DNA of 64,000 bases from Rhipicephalus microplus (taxonomy: Eukaryota > Arthropoda > Arachnida > Ixodida > Ixodidae), in NCBI RefSeq assembly GCF_043290135.1, contig NC_134700.1:243930088-243994087 (forward strand), read 5' to 3'. Made by a program: the position numbers and the translations under genes. The notes below the pieces were generated by a model. It was not told the origin of the DNA and did no database searches. It saw only the letters and a program-made list of their open reading frames with translations. Shown here one piece after another: positions 35,980-46,994 of the stretch. Numbering within the stretch: position 1 is the stretch's first letter; each line of letters opens with the position of its first letter.

Positions 35980-38900
35980 TGGAAGCGTAGAATCCCATGC
36001 GCTCGAAAAATAGTAGCGCATCAGCCACTAAAGGGGCTTGGCGCTGTCTACGCGAGAAGAGAGCACTTTCGTTGCGAAAAATCTAAAGCGGATAAGAAAA
36101 AAAAAATCTGGTAAAACGGTGACGTCATTTTCTAGGAGCAAGCGCGAAAGTTGAGCTTATAATAGTTTTACAATAGTCACCGCTCAAGAGCCGTGTCAGC
36201 GCCATTCAAGGCGACTCGGCGATTTCGTAGTGAGGGCAATACAAGTCAATACGAGCTGTAGACTGATACAGACTCATAACTACACAGTGTTGTGCCGTGT
36301 TTAAGAGTACCAACCTTCAATTCATTTTGGTTTCTTAGCAAAGTTTATTCTTCGAACATTTATTAGTCATTCGTGACAGTTAGATTGAAGCAAGTAGCAG
36401 CGTACCTCTCATATTTAGGTATTATTTGTTGTCCTCGCATATAGGCAGATGTTCTTACACTATTAAACGCCGCACCTTCCATTCTAGCTTAGCTGCCATC
36501 CTAAGCGCTTTTGGATCGGTTTGATGAAGCGGAAGTAGCCGAATAGAACAGGCGGTATAACAGATATGCTTGAAAATGTATGAAGCACCATGGTTGCTCG
36601 CTTACCCCAAAATCTTTCCTAACGTTGCCGCATTATGTAGGCTACGCGTAGTTCTAGGTAACTTTATGCTAGGGCAGATATTTCAAAAACATTCAGAAGC
36701 TTCGAGGATGGTTGAGTTTCGTTTTCAAGAGAAGAACGTGACAGCGCAACCGGACCACCGTCGTGCCATCTTCACAATCGCTAGACCGACTTCGCTTTTT
36801 GGTGGTCTCCTGAACTACACTGCAAGGTAAGCCAAACTGGGCATGCTCTCCTCCTACATTCATGCAGGCGACGCGGCGAAACACGGCGTAGCGAGTGCAT
36901 CCTTGGGCCCTATGCGCCATCTCTCTTGGTTTTAATGAAGATTCGGCCACGCACCTCCACGATGTGCGCACCAAGAACACTAAATAGCTTGCCGTTAACA
37001 AACAAGAGGATGCATGCGTCGGGGCCAAGGGGCTAAACACATCGCGCTATTGGGCGTGGTGTTGCCAGCTGAAATCCCCGGTTCCACTCAAATCAAATTA
37101 TTATTATTTATTTACTTGCATCTACTTCAAGTGTTCGCTTATGGCCAACGCTGATGTATCGCTCACAACCAAAGCCTCGCCACCGACAATGGAATTCCCG
37201 CCCAACAATTTCTCGAACGCTACCGTGGTGAAACGTAGCCAAGTAGCCAAACAAGAACTTTCCCCTGAGAAGCTGAAAAAGTAACCCATTTGGCGTAATT
37301 TAGGTAAATCTAGCAACCTTGACATCAGAGCGGCTAATAGGAAAGATCTGAAGCCACTACCAGAAATGGTCTCACAAGGATAGACCACTCAACATTGCTT
37401 CGAACGGCCTGAACGGCTGCATACCAAGGGACCTTCAAAGGCGTGCCGATTATGCCTAAAGACCTTGTAGCACTTCCTGCTCTATAGCTTCCCGAAATAC
37501 GGTCAACAAGACCTACAGGACCACCTAACTGCAAAACCCATAGACCTGAGGTACTGCTGCGCCTACAAGCACTGCTCCTTCTGGTGTTTTGTGGAATCTT
37601 TAGCGTCAGCCTCACGCCGGCTCTTGCCGTCGACTTCTACCGCGGAAAGAACGAGCCACATCGATTGCCTTTTTTAATTATACCCTCCTTCTTTGCCCAT
37701 CAACGCGGCACAGAGTTCTCTTATGGCTGCCGAAATGAGCACCATTTCGCCATCTCCTTACTAGTGAGTGCCAAGGGCGCGAAAAATGCGCGGGCTGGCG
37801 AAACTGCCGAATAGCTACATCGCCACGTAGACATCCACGTCCAAGCTGTGAGGCTTTTGTGGGTGCAACAACGGTATACAAGTGCACAATAGCTCATGTT
37901 TTTGGAGAGCTAAACCATCAGAAACTTCTTTTTTTTTAGATGGCTATACTTCTGTTGCCAAGGCAGCCATTGCGCCATCTTCCCTTTGCCACGCAAAAGC
38001 TTGATCGCCATCCTCCGTTATCACACCCTGCATGTTTCTATGATGCACCTTCGTTGCCTCAGCCATTCAATCGTTTCCCTCACGTACCCTCGAACTCCCT
38101 TTTTTTGTTCATTCGCCTTTATTTTGTTTCCGCTGCTTTTGGCATGTTCCCGCGTACAGGAGGGAGGACGCGGCTCGCCAAAGGAGATCAATGAATGGCC
38201 CGCGCGTGACCTGCCTATGGGAGCAAGTTAGCGCTTCGCTACCTTTCCTTTCGTTATTCTTTTTTGTCATTCACTAGCCGTCTCTTTTGCATTTGTGTCT
38301 CATTCCGTCTTTCTATAGCAGCAACAAGGAACTCGGAAAAAAACTAAAGTAGTATACAATGCGCTACTGCATACAAACACGTACAGGCACACACGATTGT
38401 GATAACCATTGAGCTCGTGTGTCAAATTACGGGGGTGTACTTTTGACCAAGAAACCATATATAAAACGACAGTACCAGGATCGCCATAACACGTGAAAAA
38501 AGGAAGAGATGTAGACGCTTTGCATAAAACCTCTGAGCAAGGGTGGTACCGCTGTAAGTTCTTTTTTTTTTGGAATTTCATCGCATTTGTAGTTTATGTC
38601 CCACTACACTTTTTACTCTTGCGTAGTTTGTAAGCTGCCTTCATATTGCATTGAATTATGCAGTGTTATATTACGCATGTACATGCACTAACCCGCACTA
38701 TAGCATCTAGGAGGGTATCGATGACGTATTCCAAGAACGCCAATCTTCATATCTTCATTTTTAACGAACACTTAAGCATGCGTGTGTCTGGTGGTGCGAC
38801 CGATTATGTTGTAGAGGCGGTTATCAGAGCAATGATTTCTACCGACATTCTACGTATGACCGCGTGAATAAGAAATAACGAAGACGAGGCATGGCAGATC

Positions 38901-39190
38901 TCTAACCAGGTTTAACTACAATATTAGGGGTGTTATTAACGCGAATGCGCGTAACTTTTACGCGCTAGTGTATATGCTCCATTTGTGAAATCGATATAGT
39001 TGAGTTCTTGCTCGCAGAACGAGGCAATAAATATATGAAAGGAAAATATTGAGGAGCTATCCAACCCTGGAATAGTACCCATGCCTTTTATGTCACCATC
39101 AAGTATTCTTTTGGGTTTGTTTCAAATGAAAGAACGAACCCTTTTGAAGTGCGTAACCCGCTCAGAATTGGTGACACTAAAAGGTGAAAG
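35980..39190. other. Unassigned sequence, no supported gene
   Basis: Only short frames. A frame at 36570-36830 ends at CAAGGTAAGCC, which resembles a splice donor, but has no known motif. No repeat family was recognised. Confidence 0.3.
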
Positions 39191-39199
39191 TGGTGAAGC

Positions 39200-40470
39200 G
39201 TTAACTGCCGAACATTTGGCGATTGTTGTTTCGTGACAAAGCAGCTTCAAGCCACGAGAAGCCCAATAGAGCACAAAGTACGAACATCAGGCGAATCAAT
39301 GTACTACCCATCATCCCCATGCTGGATGAAGCGCCGTGCTTTGCAACTCCCATAGACACTAGTGCCAGAGTTCCCTTTTGTAATTATTGTAGGAAACTCT
39401 ATTTACACGAATGGCTCGGTGTCTTCAGTAAGCTCAGCAGGGGCGGTGGTTATTCCCGCGAGGCGCATTACAATTCAATTCATGACATAGCATTTGACGT
39501 CGTCGACAGCTGCAGAACTCGCCACCGTACGTGCAGCTCTAGAGTTTATAGTTGAAAAACCTTCGAGAACTTGGTCTATCTTCTCGGACTCGAAGGCAGC
39601 TCTTCAATGTCTTATGTCACCCTTTCGCCATGGACCTAACGAACAGTTAGTAGCTGAAATAAGGCTTTTTCATCACCATACAATCGAGAAACAGCACAGC
39701 ATAGTGTATCAGTGAATACCAGCTCATTGCTTATATATGGCAATGACCGCGCAGATGAGGCCGCTAGATCTGCACACGACGGTACCCAATACGCAGCCAT
39801 CCCATTCTCAAGAAACGACGCAGCTACAAGACTTCGTTCGCTTGCACGTGACCTCACACTGGTACAGTGGAACTCAACAGACTTCACAAACGCGCGCCTG
39901 CATAACTTGGATCCCGATCTGCAGCTTCGTATTCCCCCAAGGATATCTCGAGCTGAGAAGACTTTTTTATGACGCCTGTGGCTTGGAGTGGCCTTCACGA
40001 ACGCATACTCTTGTCTAATTAGGATATCCAGCTCTCCTACATGCACTTACTGCAGCTGCGAAGAAACCATCGCGCACCTTCTATGTGAGTGCATCCATTT
40101 TAACGCGCCAAGACAAGAACTGACTGTAGCTCTGGATAGACTGGAAAATCTGCCTTTGTCGGAACAAAGGATTCTGGGTCATTGGCCGAGCCCATTCTCA
40201 GCCCAGAAGGCTTTGAAAGCTTTACTGCGCTTTTGCGGACAACTGGCCTCAGAGACAGACTTTAGTGTCTTATACTCTTTGATGTTGCCTTTACTGTGTC
40301 GCAACTTTTTTTGTAATTTCTCTCTCTCTCTCTCTCTCTCTCTTTCTTCGCAACATTTATTTTTATCATCTTTTATTCCCCTCACCCCTTTTCCCAGCAC
40401 AGAGTAGCCAGCCGGTCTAAGAACTGGCTTACCTCCCTGACCTTCCACTTAAACTTTCCTCCTGCTCTAT
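39200..40470 (+). mobile_element. I-group LINE, 5'-truncated and decayed RNase H end
   Basis: Carries the RNase H and Cys-rich tail of a LINE of the same type as the one at 6.3-11.7 kb. Motifs in order are IYTNGS (the catalytic Asp of TDGS replaced by Asn) near 39402, TAELATVRAAL and FSDSKAALQCL in the frame from 39494, GNDRADEAARSAH in another frame from 39712, then CTYCSCEETIAHLLCEC near 40040. At least two frameshifts and an in-frame stop separate these. The 3' UTR has a CT microsatellite (40320-40343) and the family module AGCCGG-N-CTGGCTTACCTCCCTGACC. Clearly dead. Confidence 0.85.
40320..40343. repeat. (CT)n tract in LINE 3' UTR
   Basis: About 12 CT units in the pyrimidine-rich 3' UTR of the truncated LINE copy. 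Confidence 0.9.
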
Positions 40471-40673
40471 GCTCAAACACGCTGCTTTTGTCGTAGAACG
40501 GACGTGATGCAAGAGTGGTCTATAAAACTACCAGTCAGACTTCAACAAAAAATAATTGCTTGATTCAGGGGTTATTTGAGGCGAGGTATAACATAAAGTC
40601 GTTCTTTTAACGATTAGAGCAAAAATAAAGAAAAGGTGGCTGGCTAATTAAAGTTGATAAACTATTATTGTTT

Positions 40674-40820
40674 TGTGAAGAAGAAGATGTGCCTGCAGCG
40701 AGCAGCATCGCCAACGCCTGGCCCTCTCGGCTCGTGCTTTGGTTCGTTGCTGTGCCGATCGCTGGACGGTTCTTGACCCTGTCTCGTCGCTGTCTTTAAC
40801 GGCTAATAAACCTCCTCACG
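40674..40820 (+). repeat. 5' LTR of the deleted element
   Basis: Begins TGTGA and ends TCACG; the partner LTR ends TCACA, giving TGTGA/TCACA inverted termini with one mutation here. Contains AATAAA near its end. Differs from the 3' LTR at five of 147 positions by eye. Confidence 0.93.
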
Positions 40821-40889
40821 TTTGGTGGAGGTGCTGTTAATCCCCGTTGCTACACCCTGGAGCTGCGAAGCCGCACGCTACCACCTGTC

Positions 40890-42434
40890 ATGACTGCCAA
40901 CGCCACTACATCGACGCCTTCGCTCCAGTTCAACTGCCCTGGCCATCCTAAACTACGGGAGCCGAAGGTCTTCAGCGGTGCGGATGGGACCGACGTCGAA
41001 GACTGGCTCGAGCACTATGAACTGGTGAGCGCCAACAATAAGTGGGATGAAGCCGACAAGCTGGGCCACGTGATATTTTATCTCACTGGCGTCGCCGAAT
41101 TGTGGTTCAATAACCACAAACACAACATCCCCACATGGAGCGTCTTCAAGACGTCATGTGCTGAAGTGTTCGGTCGGCCGGCTGTCCGCAAGCAGAGGGC
41201 AGAACAGCGCTTGCGCGTCCGCTCTCAGCAGACTGGCGAGACCTTTACCAGTTATATTGAGGACGTCGTCGACCTTTGTCGACGTGTGAATGACACCATG
41301 CCCGAATCGGACAAGGTCAAAAACATACTGAAGGGCATCGACGACGGCGCATTTCAAATGCTTTTGGCAAGGAATCCAAGCACAGTTTCTGAAGTCGTCA
41401 GCTTGTGTCAGAGCTACGACGAGTTGAAAAAGCAACGCACTCGGCGCGGCATGTACAATTTTGTACGTAAATTCGTGCAGTGCTGTCCTGACTGCCAGCG
41501 ACGTAAATCAACACTGCCACGTGCGACTGGCGCATTGCAGCCACTTCCATGCCCTGCCAAGCCATTTGATCGCGTCGGCGTTGACCTCTACGGTCCCCTT
41601 CCATTGACACCAGATGGTAATCGGTGGATTATAGTGGCGGTCGACCACCTGACACGCTACGCCGAAACAGCCGCTTTGCCGAGCGCTACAGCTCAGGATG
41701 TCGCCTCTTTCATTTTGCAACGCTTTATCCTTCGACATGGTGCACCTCGAGAGCTCCTTAGTGACAGAGGCCGCGCTTTTCTTTCCGAGGTCGTCAAAAC
41801 TCTGCTTTCGGAATGCCACGTCATTCTTCGGAAAACGACAGCATACCACCCGCAGACTAACGGACTAACGGAACGGTTCAACCGCACGCTAGGTGATATG
41901 CTCTCAATGTACGTGGCATCTGATCACAGCAACTGGGACCGTGTTCTCCCATACGTCACGTTCGCATATAACACCGCAATACAATCCACCACGGGATTCT
42001 CACCTTTCTTTCTTCTTTACGGACGTGAGCCTTCCCATACAATTGATACCCTACTTCCTTACCGTCCTGATGCTTCCGAGTGTCCACCTATCTCCGATGC
42101 TGCTAGACAAGCCGAAGAGTGCCGCCAGCTCGCCCGTGCGTTCACCTCGGAAGAACAACAACGCCAGAAAGAAACTTGTAGCACCTCTCTTCCGGATCCC
42201 AACTATGCCCCAGGGTCTCTTGTGTGGCTTGCCATCCCATACCAAACACCGGGACTCTCCTCGAAACTTGTCCCCCGATACGAGGGGCCTTACACCGTTT
42301 TGGAGAAAACCTCTCCAGTTAATTTCCTAATTGAACCAGTTTCCCGATCGGACGACATGCGCCGGCGTGCACGTGACATCGTCCATGTTTCCCGACTGAA
42401 ACCGTACCATGAGCCTTTGCCTGAAACTTCTTAA
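40890..42434 (+). CDS. Gag-integrase fusion protein of the deleted LTR element
   Basis: A 514-residue uninterrupted ORF from an ATG at 40890. Residues 1 to about 185 are a retrotransposon Gag capsid-type region (DWLEHYELV, GVAELWFNNH, ETFTSYIEDVVDLCRRVN). At about 41445 the frame passes directly into integrase: GMYNFVRK and CPDCQRRK, which is the second half of the HHCC zinc finger with the His pair lost. The catalytic core keeps D232, D292 and E328 (D-59-D-35-E), followed by the C-terminal region ending in IVHVSRLKPY. The nucleocapsid knuckle, protease, reverse transcriptase and RNase H are missing. The join preserves the frame, and no stop has arisen although the LTRs have diverged. In this family integrase inserts cDNA; whether this fusion does anything is unknown. 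Confidence 0.9.
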   Translation: MTANATTSTPSLQFNCPGHPKLREPKVFSGADGTDVEDWLEHYELVSANNKWDEADKLGHVIFYLTGVAELWFNNHKHNIPTWSVFKTSCAEVFGRPAVRKQRAEQRLRVRSQQTGETFTSYIEDVVDLCRRVNDTMPESDKVKNILKGIDDGAFQMLLARNPSTVSEVVSLCQSYDELKKQRTRRGMYNFVRKFVQCCPDCQRRKSTLPRATGALQPLPCPAKPFDRVGVDLYGPLPLTPDGNRWIIVAVDHLTRYAETAALPSATAQDVASFILQRFILRHGAPRELLSDRGRAFLSEVVKTLLSECHVILRKTTAYHPQTNGLTERFNRTLGDMLSMYVASDHSNWDRVLPYVTFAYNTAIQSTTGFSPFFLLYGREPSHTIDTLLPYRPDASECPPISDAARQAEECRQLARAFTSEEQQRQKETCSTSLPDPNYAPGSLVWLAIPYQTPGLSSKLVPRYEGPYTVLEKTSPVNFLIEPVSRSDDMRRRARDIVHVSRLKPYHEPLPETS

Positions 42435-42469
42435 GTCGCCAGGATGGCTCCTTTTTCAGCGGGGGCGAT

Positions 42470-42616
42470 TGTGAAGAAGAAGATGTGCCTGCAGCGAGCA
42501 GCATCGCCAACGCCTGGCTCTCTCGGCTCTTGCTTCGGTTCGTTGCTGTGCCGATCGCTGGACGGTTCTTGACGCTGTCTCGTCGCTGTCTTTAACGGCT
42601 AATAAACCTCCTCACA
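42470..42616 (+). repeat. 3' LTR of the deleted element
   Basis: 147 bp from TGTGA to TCACA. Same length as the 5' LTR, with five mismatches to it. Confidence 0.93.
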
Positions 42617-42631
42617 GTTTAATAGTTATTG

Positions 42632-42855
42632 ATATTTTTTAACGTCCCCAAATAACCATATGCTAATGATAGACGCTATGGTGGGGGGCTTCGGAAATTT
42701 GGACCACCTGGGTTTGTTTGACGTGCACATAAATAAGCACATGGGCCTGAACTATTTTCGCTTCCATCGAAAATACGGCCACCACGGCCGCGATTCGATC
42801 CCGTGATCTGCGGGTCAGCAACTGTGTGCCTTGGCCACTAGACCACCGTGGCGAG
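42632..42855 (-). repeat. tRNA-derived SINE with head, antisense
   Basis: On the minus strand the head reads GCCACGGTGGTCTAGTGGCC, with GGGATCGAATCGCGG as B-box region. The body (GGCCCATGTGCTTAT, GACGTCAA-like, GGTGGTCCAAATTTCC) and tail (GGGGACGTTAAAAAAT) follow. It sits about 15 bp beyond the deleted LTR element. Confidence 0.85.
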
Positions 42856-42859
42856 TAAT

Positions 42860-45525
42860 TAATTAATGCTTAGTCATGAAATAAATAAGAGTGTACAGCA
42901 TGCATTGCTGTAATTTGAGTTTCCGTTTCGCGACCACGAGTACGGCCAAATGACGAGTTACACCTTGAAGAAGCCTACTGCTGTCTTCGCCAAGGTCACG
43001 ACGCGAATAACACGGTATTCCATACTAAACTAGGCAATCAAGCCAAAGAAAGTACAGGGGAGATTATTTTGTAATTTATCTGACTTTGTTGTAACGATTC
43101 TTTCTTATTCTGAAAGAGTGTAAAGTGGACGAACAATCACCGTTTTCTTCGAAGAGATTTCAACTTTCTCGCGGGGATATGACATCTCTCCGGCACGGGG
43201 TAATTTTTATTTGCCATTGCTGCTTGAGGAAATCTAATTCCTTTGTACTTAGATCCACTGATGGCATGCTTTAGACACATGTTGCCCGGACTCGCAATCT
43301 CAGCGGCTTCGATTATCTTCCGCGTAATTTTACAGCAATCCTCGCTGACAATGCTGCAGTTTTCAAAGATATATTGGCATTTCTACACCGAGTACCACGG
43401 TGCCTGCAGCGATTGCTCTTTATATGTTATAATCGAGCTCTGGTCATTCAGACCGTCTGCCCGACATAGCTCTTTTTGCACTATCCCACTATTCTACCAC
43501 TCCTTCGGTGCGGCTAACAAACCTGTTTAAGCGTTGTTTTTTCGTACATTGTGCTCAAATTTCGCCTCCTTTGTTCAAAGGCGAGCATAACTCGAGTTGC
43601 ATCTTCGATCGTCAACATGAAGTCCGACATGCGTATCTACGCTGCTGTCTCGTTTCCTACACAAACGTGCGCATGTTGGCGTGTACGTGCAGACAAAAAT
43701 AGGGATGTACGAAAACAGGCGAGACTCGCGCCTGCACGCACGCCCGACGCCATCGCGCAATATCCGGCGACCGTAGTCGCTTCCTCCGAGCGGAACTGCA
43801 GTGCGGTCATCCCCGGAAGTGCCACTTCCGAATCGCCCGTTGTTAGGAAACATTTGCAGTTCCGCCGCTGTCGCTAATCACAGGCGCATTTTCCTCCTTG
43901 CAGACGGTTGCGTGGTAGACACGTGATCGTAGTTAACGTGGAAGGAGGAAAGTATTCGGGAGCTCTATGGGGAAAATGCGTGCGCTTGTCTGCCGTACTA
44001 TGTTTAGTTCTTTCGCATCACGGAATGCCTCCTCTTAAATGTTTCCTTCTTCCACGTAGACGCTTTTTTTCCCAAGACACATTTCACGATAACGCAGACA
44101 TTTTTCCGTCGAGATAAATGGGAAACGTGTGAACGTTCAGCGAGCTGGCCGCTGCACGTTGACATCTTTGGAGCCTGAAACCGCAAAAAAAAAAAACGTC
44201 GCGGCGTCTCGATTATCCGTACTTCACAAACACTTCCCGTATCTCAACGCGTCTGCACGTTGTTTGTCTACGCATCAAATGTTGAATAAAAAAAATCCCG
44301 CAGATTCCACGCACGACGGAAATTGACGTAATGCAAAGCACTCGTTGTTCGTATTTCAGGCAAATGAGGTATTCAGGTCGTAACATGTTTTTTAACTATA
44401 ACGTACGATTTCCATGCATGTAGACATCTACAATCATGCAGACACTGCGCTAATGAGACGTATAATTTGGTATACACTGTACATAACCTATCAGTTACGT
44501 TTGTAAGGCTTTCGTGTCATGTTATACCAATTCCAGTCTACAACCAGTGAACTAAACGGCTGGAAACGCACCAAAACATTGTCATACAAAACCATGCGAC
44601 TGGCAAGCCATGATTTTATTGTTAAAACTTGTTACATATGTTTGCCATGTAGTCACGTCCAGCCAGAGCAATTCAGCGAATGAGGTAGCCGCAAGCGCAC
44701 GATGAGCGTAGGATCCAAGTGAGGCCGTACATGACATGTACATCAGAATTTGCATGATGAGACATGTCACCTATGTTTGTCATGCAGTCAAGTCACGGCA
44801 TATCAATTTTGGCATTTAACACGTCATTCCTTTTTACGAAGTTTTTTGCCTTTCGCCACTCTAGACATAATTTTCTCCTTACCTTTTGATCTATTCTACG
44901 TTATTAGGCTAGCCGTAGATGTAACTACCAGTACGTATATCTGACTCCCGACTCGGAACCACTGTCTACTGCTATATATACTTAGCAGAGTTTTAATTAG
45001 TGCTCTAAAACGCCAACAAAAAACGATTCAACCCTAAAGGCAGTGCCAGTGCATTCTTAAGCAGATAGAAACTTTTCACATTCACTTTTTATGCACTCCA
45101 ACCACCCGCGACGTATACACTTAACGTAACAGTAACATACAAGTAGCCGATTAGTTCGCAAAACAAGAGCGCGCAACTCGTCAGTTGACAGGAAACGTAA
45201 AGTAGAAGTGCGACCACTCAAAATTAAAAGAATTCCGACATTGCGTACACTTCGAAGCAAACAATGTCAAAATTAAGCGTGACAGGAAAAAGTCAGGAGA
45301 GAATACACGCGTGGGAAGGAGGTTCATCCAGAACACTCAGCAGGCCTAAGCTTGCAAGGTCAAAAGTTCGAAGCTGTGCCGGGTGTTTTTTTTCCAAGTG
45401 CAAATATGGGCTTTCAAACAGTTATGAAAAGGCCAGGCGAGATACGAGTCACGTGAAGTTGAGAACTGATAGGCAGTCAGATGGTATACTCTATACAGTG
45501 CTAAGAAAGTTCAACGGAATTCCCT
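42860..45525. other. Unassigned sequence, no supported gene
   Basis: No gene is recognised. At 43885-43903 TTTTCCTCCTTGCAG is a strong splice-acceptor-like match, followed by a 71-codon open stretch to 44117 without a known motif. The segment 44690-44790 is rich in CATGACATG-type motifs. Confidence 0.3.
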
Positions 45526-45527
45526 AC

Positions 45528-45530
<3 letters not shown>

Positions 45531-45596
<66 letters not shown>
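45531..45596. repeat. (AT)n microsatellite, left part split by LTR element
   Basis: Uninterrupted AT repeat ending exactly at the 5' LTR. The other part (50689-50720) resumes directly after the 3' LTR. Confidence 0.95.
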
Positions 45597-45601
<5 letters not shown>

Positions 45602-45743
45602 CGGGTTCGCGGCTATGCAGCTATGCGGGCGGTGCGAAGAAGAAGACGACGACGTTTTTTTGGGCTGTTCGAAATACACAACGGCTGCCATCTTGACTGC
45701 TGGAGTACTTTTCTACTCTAAAGTAGTAAATACATTCGCAACA
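45597..45743 (+). repeat. 5' LTR of the full element
   Basis: 147 bp, from TGTTGCGGG to TTCGCAACA; termini TGTTG/CAACA form an inverted repeat. Identical to 50542-50688. Confidence 0.95.
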
Positions 45744-45812
45744 TTTTGGTGGTGGCGCTGGGTACGACGCAAGACGGAACTTCGAAGCGGACGTGTTCTC
45801 GACTGCCCGACC

Positions 45813-46994
45813 ATGGCAACAGAAACCAATTCTGCCGCTCCTGTTTCAGCCGCGACTCCGGCGCAGCCTGTACAGCCGGTCGTATTGACGCAACCGCGCG
45901 ACCCTGGCAACTTCTGCGGCACCGACCATGTTGACGTTGACGACTGGATTCCGAAGTTCGAGCGGTTTGCAGCAGTGTACCGGTGGGACCCTACGATGAT
46001 GCTCGCCAACGTTGGCTTCTATCTCTGCGGAACAGCTGGCGCGTGGTTCGAGGCTCATGAAGCGGACATAACCAGCTGGGATACTTGCAAACAGAAGCTT
46101 CGTGACCTGTTTGGTAAGGCCGTCGGACGCCAGCGGGCCGCTTCTAAAGAACTCTCTGGTCGGGCACAAACTACGACCGAATCATATGTCACCTACATCC
46201 TTGACGTTCTCGCCCTTTGCCATCGTGCCGACCCCAACATGTCCGAGGAAGACAAAGTAAGCCATTTACTTAAAGGCATTGCAGATGATGCTTTTAACAT
46301 ACTGGTTTCCAAAGACTGTTCCACCATTGATGACATCATCAAAGAGTGCCGCCGATTCGAAGAGCTGAAGAGTCGCCGGGTCGCCAAGAATTTCTTGCGA
46401 CTTCCGAACACGGCCGCTACGTCATCTTGCGAGGACCTTCAGCCGCCATGCAGTCAACCACATAACAACGAAAGTGTGGTTCGCATCGTTCGTAGAGAAA
46501 TCGAGGCCGCGTCTCCGTCTTTTCTGACCCGCCCATCTGATGATCGACCAACGATCTCGTTGATCCAACAGGTCGTGAGAGAGGAGCTGGCAAACGTTGG
46601 GCTGCAGCCTGTGTGTTCGTTGACGGAACCTCGGGTCAGTACCATAGCGCCTTCTCCTGCACCAGAAAGATTCCGCCGCTATCGTGATCCTGCTCAGTGG
46701 AGGACACAGGACGACAAGCCTATATGTTTTCATTGTCATGGTGTAGGACACATCTCCCGCTACTGTCGTTTCCGCACGTATCCACCTCGGTCGTTTCCTG
46801 GCTATCGACGTGACGACAACCACCGGCCCCTACAGTACAGCGCTCGTGACGATGGACCGTACAATGGCACTCCTGCGACACCAGTCCGCCGGTCCAGCCG
46901 TTCGCCGTCCCCGCATGACCGTCGCTCCAGGTCACCTCAGCACCGCCGCTATTCGTCGCCCCACCCTAGTGGACGCCCTTCTTCGGAAAACTGA
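45813..46994 (+). CDS. Gag polyprotein of the full Ty3/gypsy element
   Basis: Structural capsid/nucleocapsid protein that forms the virus-like particle. I start it at the ATG at 45813 (MATETNSAAP), 69 bp after the 5' LTR; the same frame is open further upstream only by reading through the LTR and the AT repeat. 393 residues. Capsid-type region: DDWIPKFERF, GTAGAWFEAHE, ESYVTYILDVLALCHRAD, which matches the Gag part of the fusion ORF at 40890 in layout. One zinc knuckle CFHCHGVGHISRYC follows, then an Arg/Ser/Pro-rich basic tail (RSSRSPSP) suited to RNA binding. The stop at 46992-46994 overlaps the pol frame, which lies in the -1 frame. Confidence 0.92.
   Translation: MATETNSAAPVSAATPAQPVQPVVLTQPRDPGNFCGTDHVDVDDWIPKFERFAAVYRWDPTMMLANVGFYLCGTAGAWFEAHEADITSWDTCKQKLRDLFGKAVGRQRAASKELSGRAQTTTESYVTYILDVLALCHRADPNMSEEDKVSHLLKGIADDAFNILVSKDCSTIDDIIKECRRFEELKSRRVAKNFLRLPNTAATSSCEDLQPPCSQPHNNESVVRIVRREIEAASPSFLTRPSDDRPTISLIQQVVREELANVGLQPVCSLTEPRVSTIAPSPAPERFRRYRDPAQWRTQDDKPICFHCHGVGHISRYCRFRTYPPRSFPGYRRDDNHRPLQYSARDDGPYNGTPATPVRRSSRSPSPHDRRSRSPQHRRYSSPHPSGRPSSEN
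46970..46994 (+). promoter_or_regulatory. gag/pol overlap, candidate -1 frameshift site
   Basis: Gag ends TCG GAA AAC TGA; the heptamer G-GAA-AAC just before the stop is an imperfect version of the X-XXY-YYZ slippery pattern, with a good AAC A-site codon. The overlap is only 25 bp. Other mechanisms (stop-and-restart) are possible. Confidence 0.4.

Larger units (their letters stand above)
40674..42616 (+). mobile_element. Internally deleted Ty3/gypsy-type LTR retrotransposon
   Basis: Two 147-bp LTRs enclose a 1.65-kb interior with a single ORF. The element is flanked by a 4-bp target duplication GTTT (40670-40673 and 42617-42620), the size usual for Ty3/gypsy integration. The interior begins TTTGGTGGAGGTGCTG, alike in form to the leader of the full element at 45.6 kb and a candidate primer-binding site. 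A G-rich stretch (GCGGGGGCGA) before the 3' LTR is the candidate polypurine tract. With protease, reverse transcriptase and RNase H missing, it could move only with proteins from a relative. Confidence 0.93.

Noticed and set aside
45264..45812. N-terminal extension of the Gag frame through upstream DNA, the AT repeat and the LTR
   Set aside because: It reads as an IYIYIY run and LTR sequence; the ATG at 45813, inside the element, is the sensible start.
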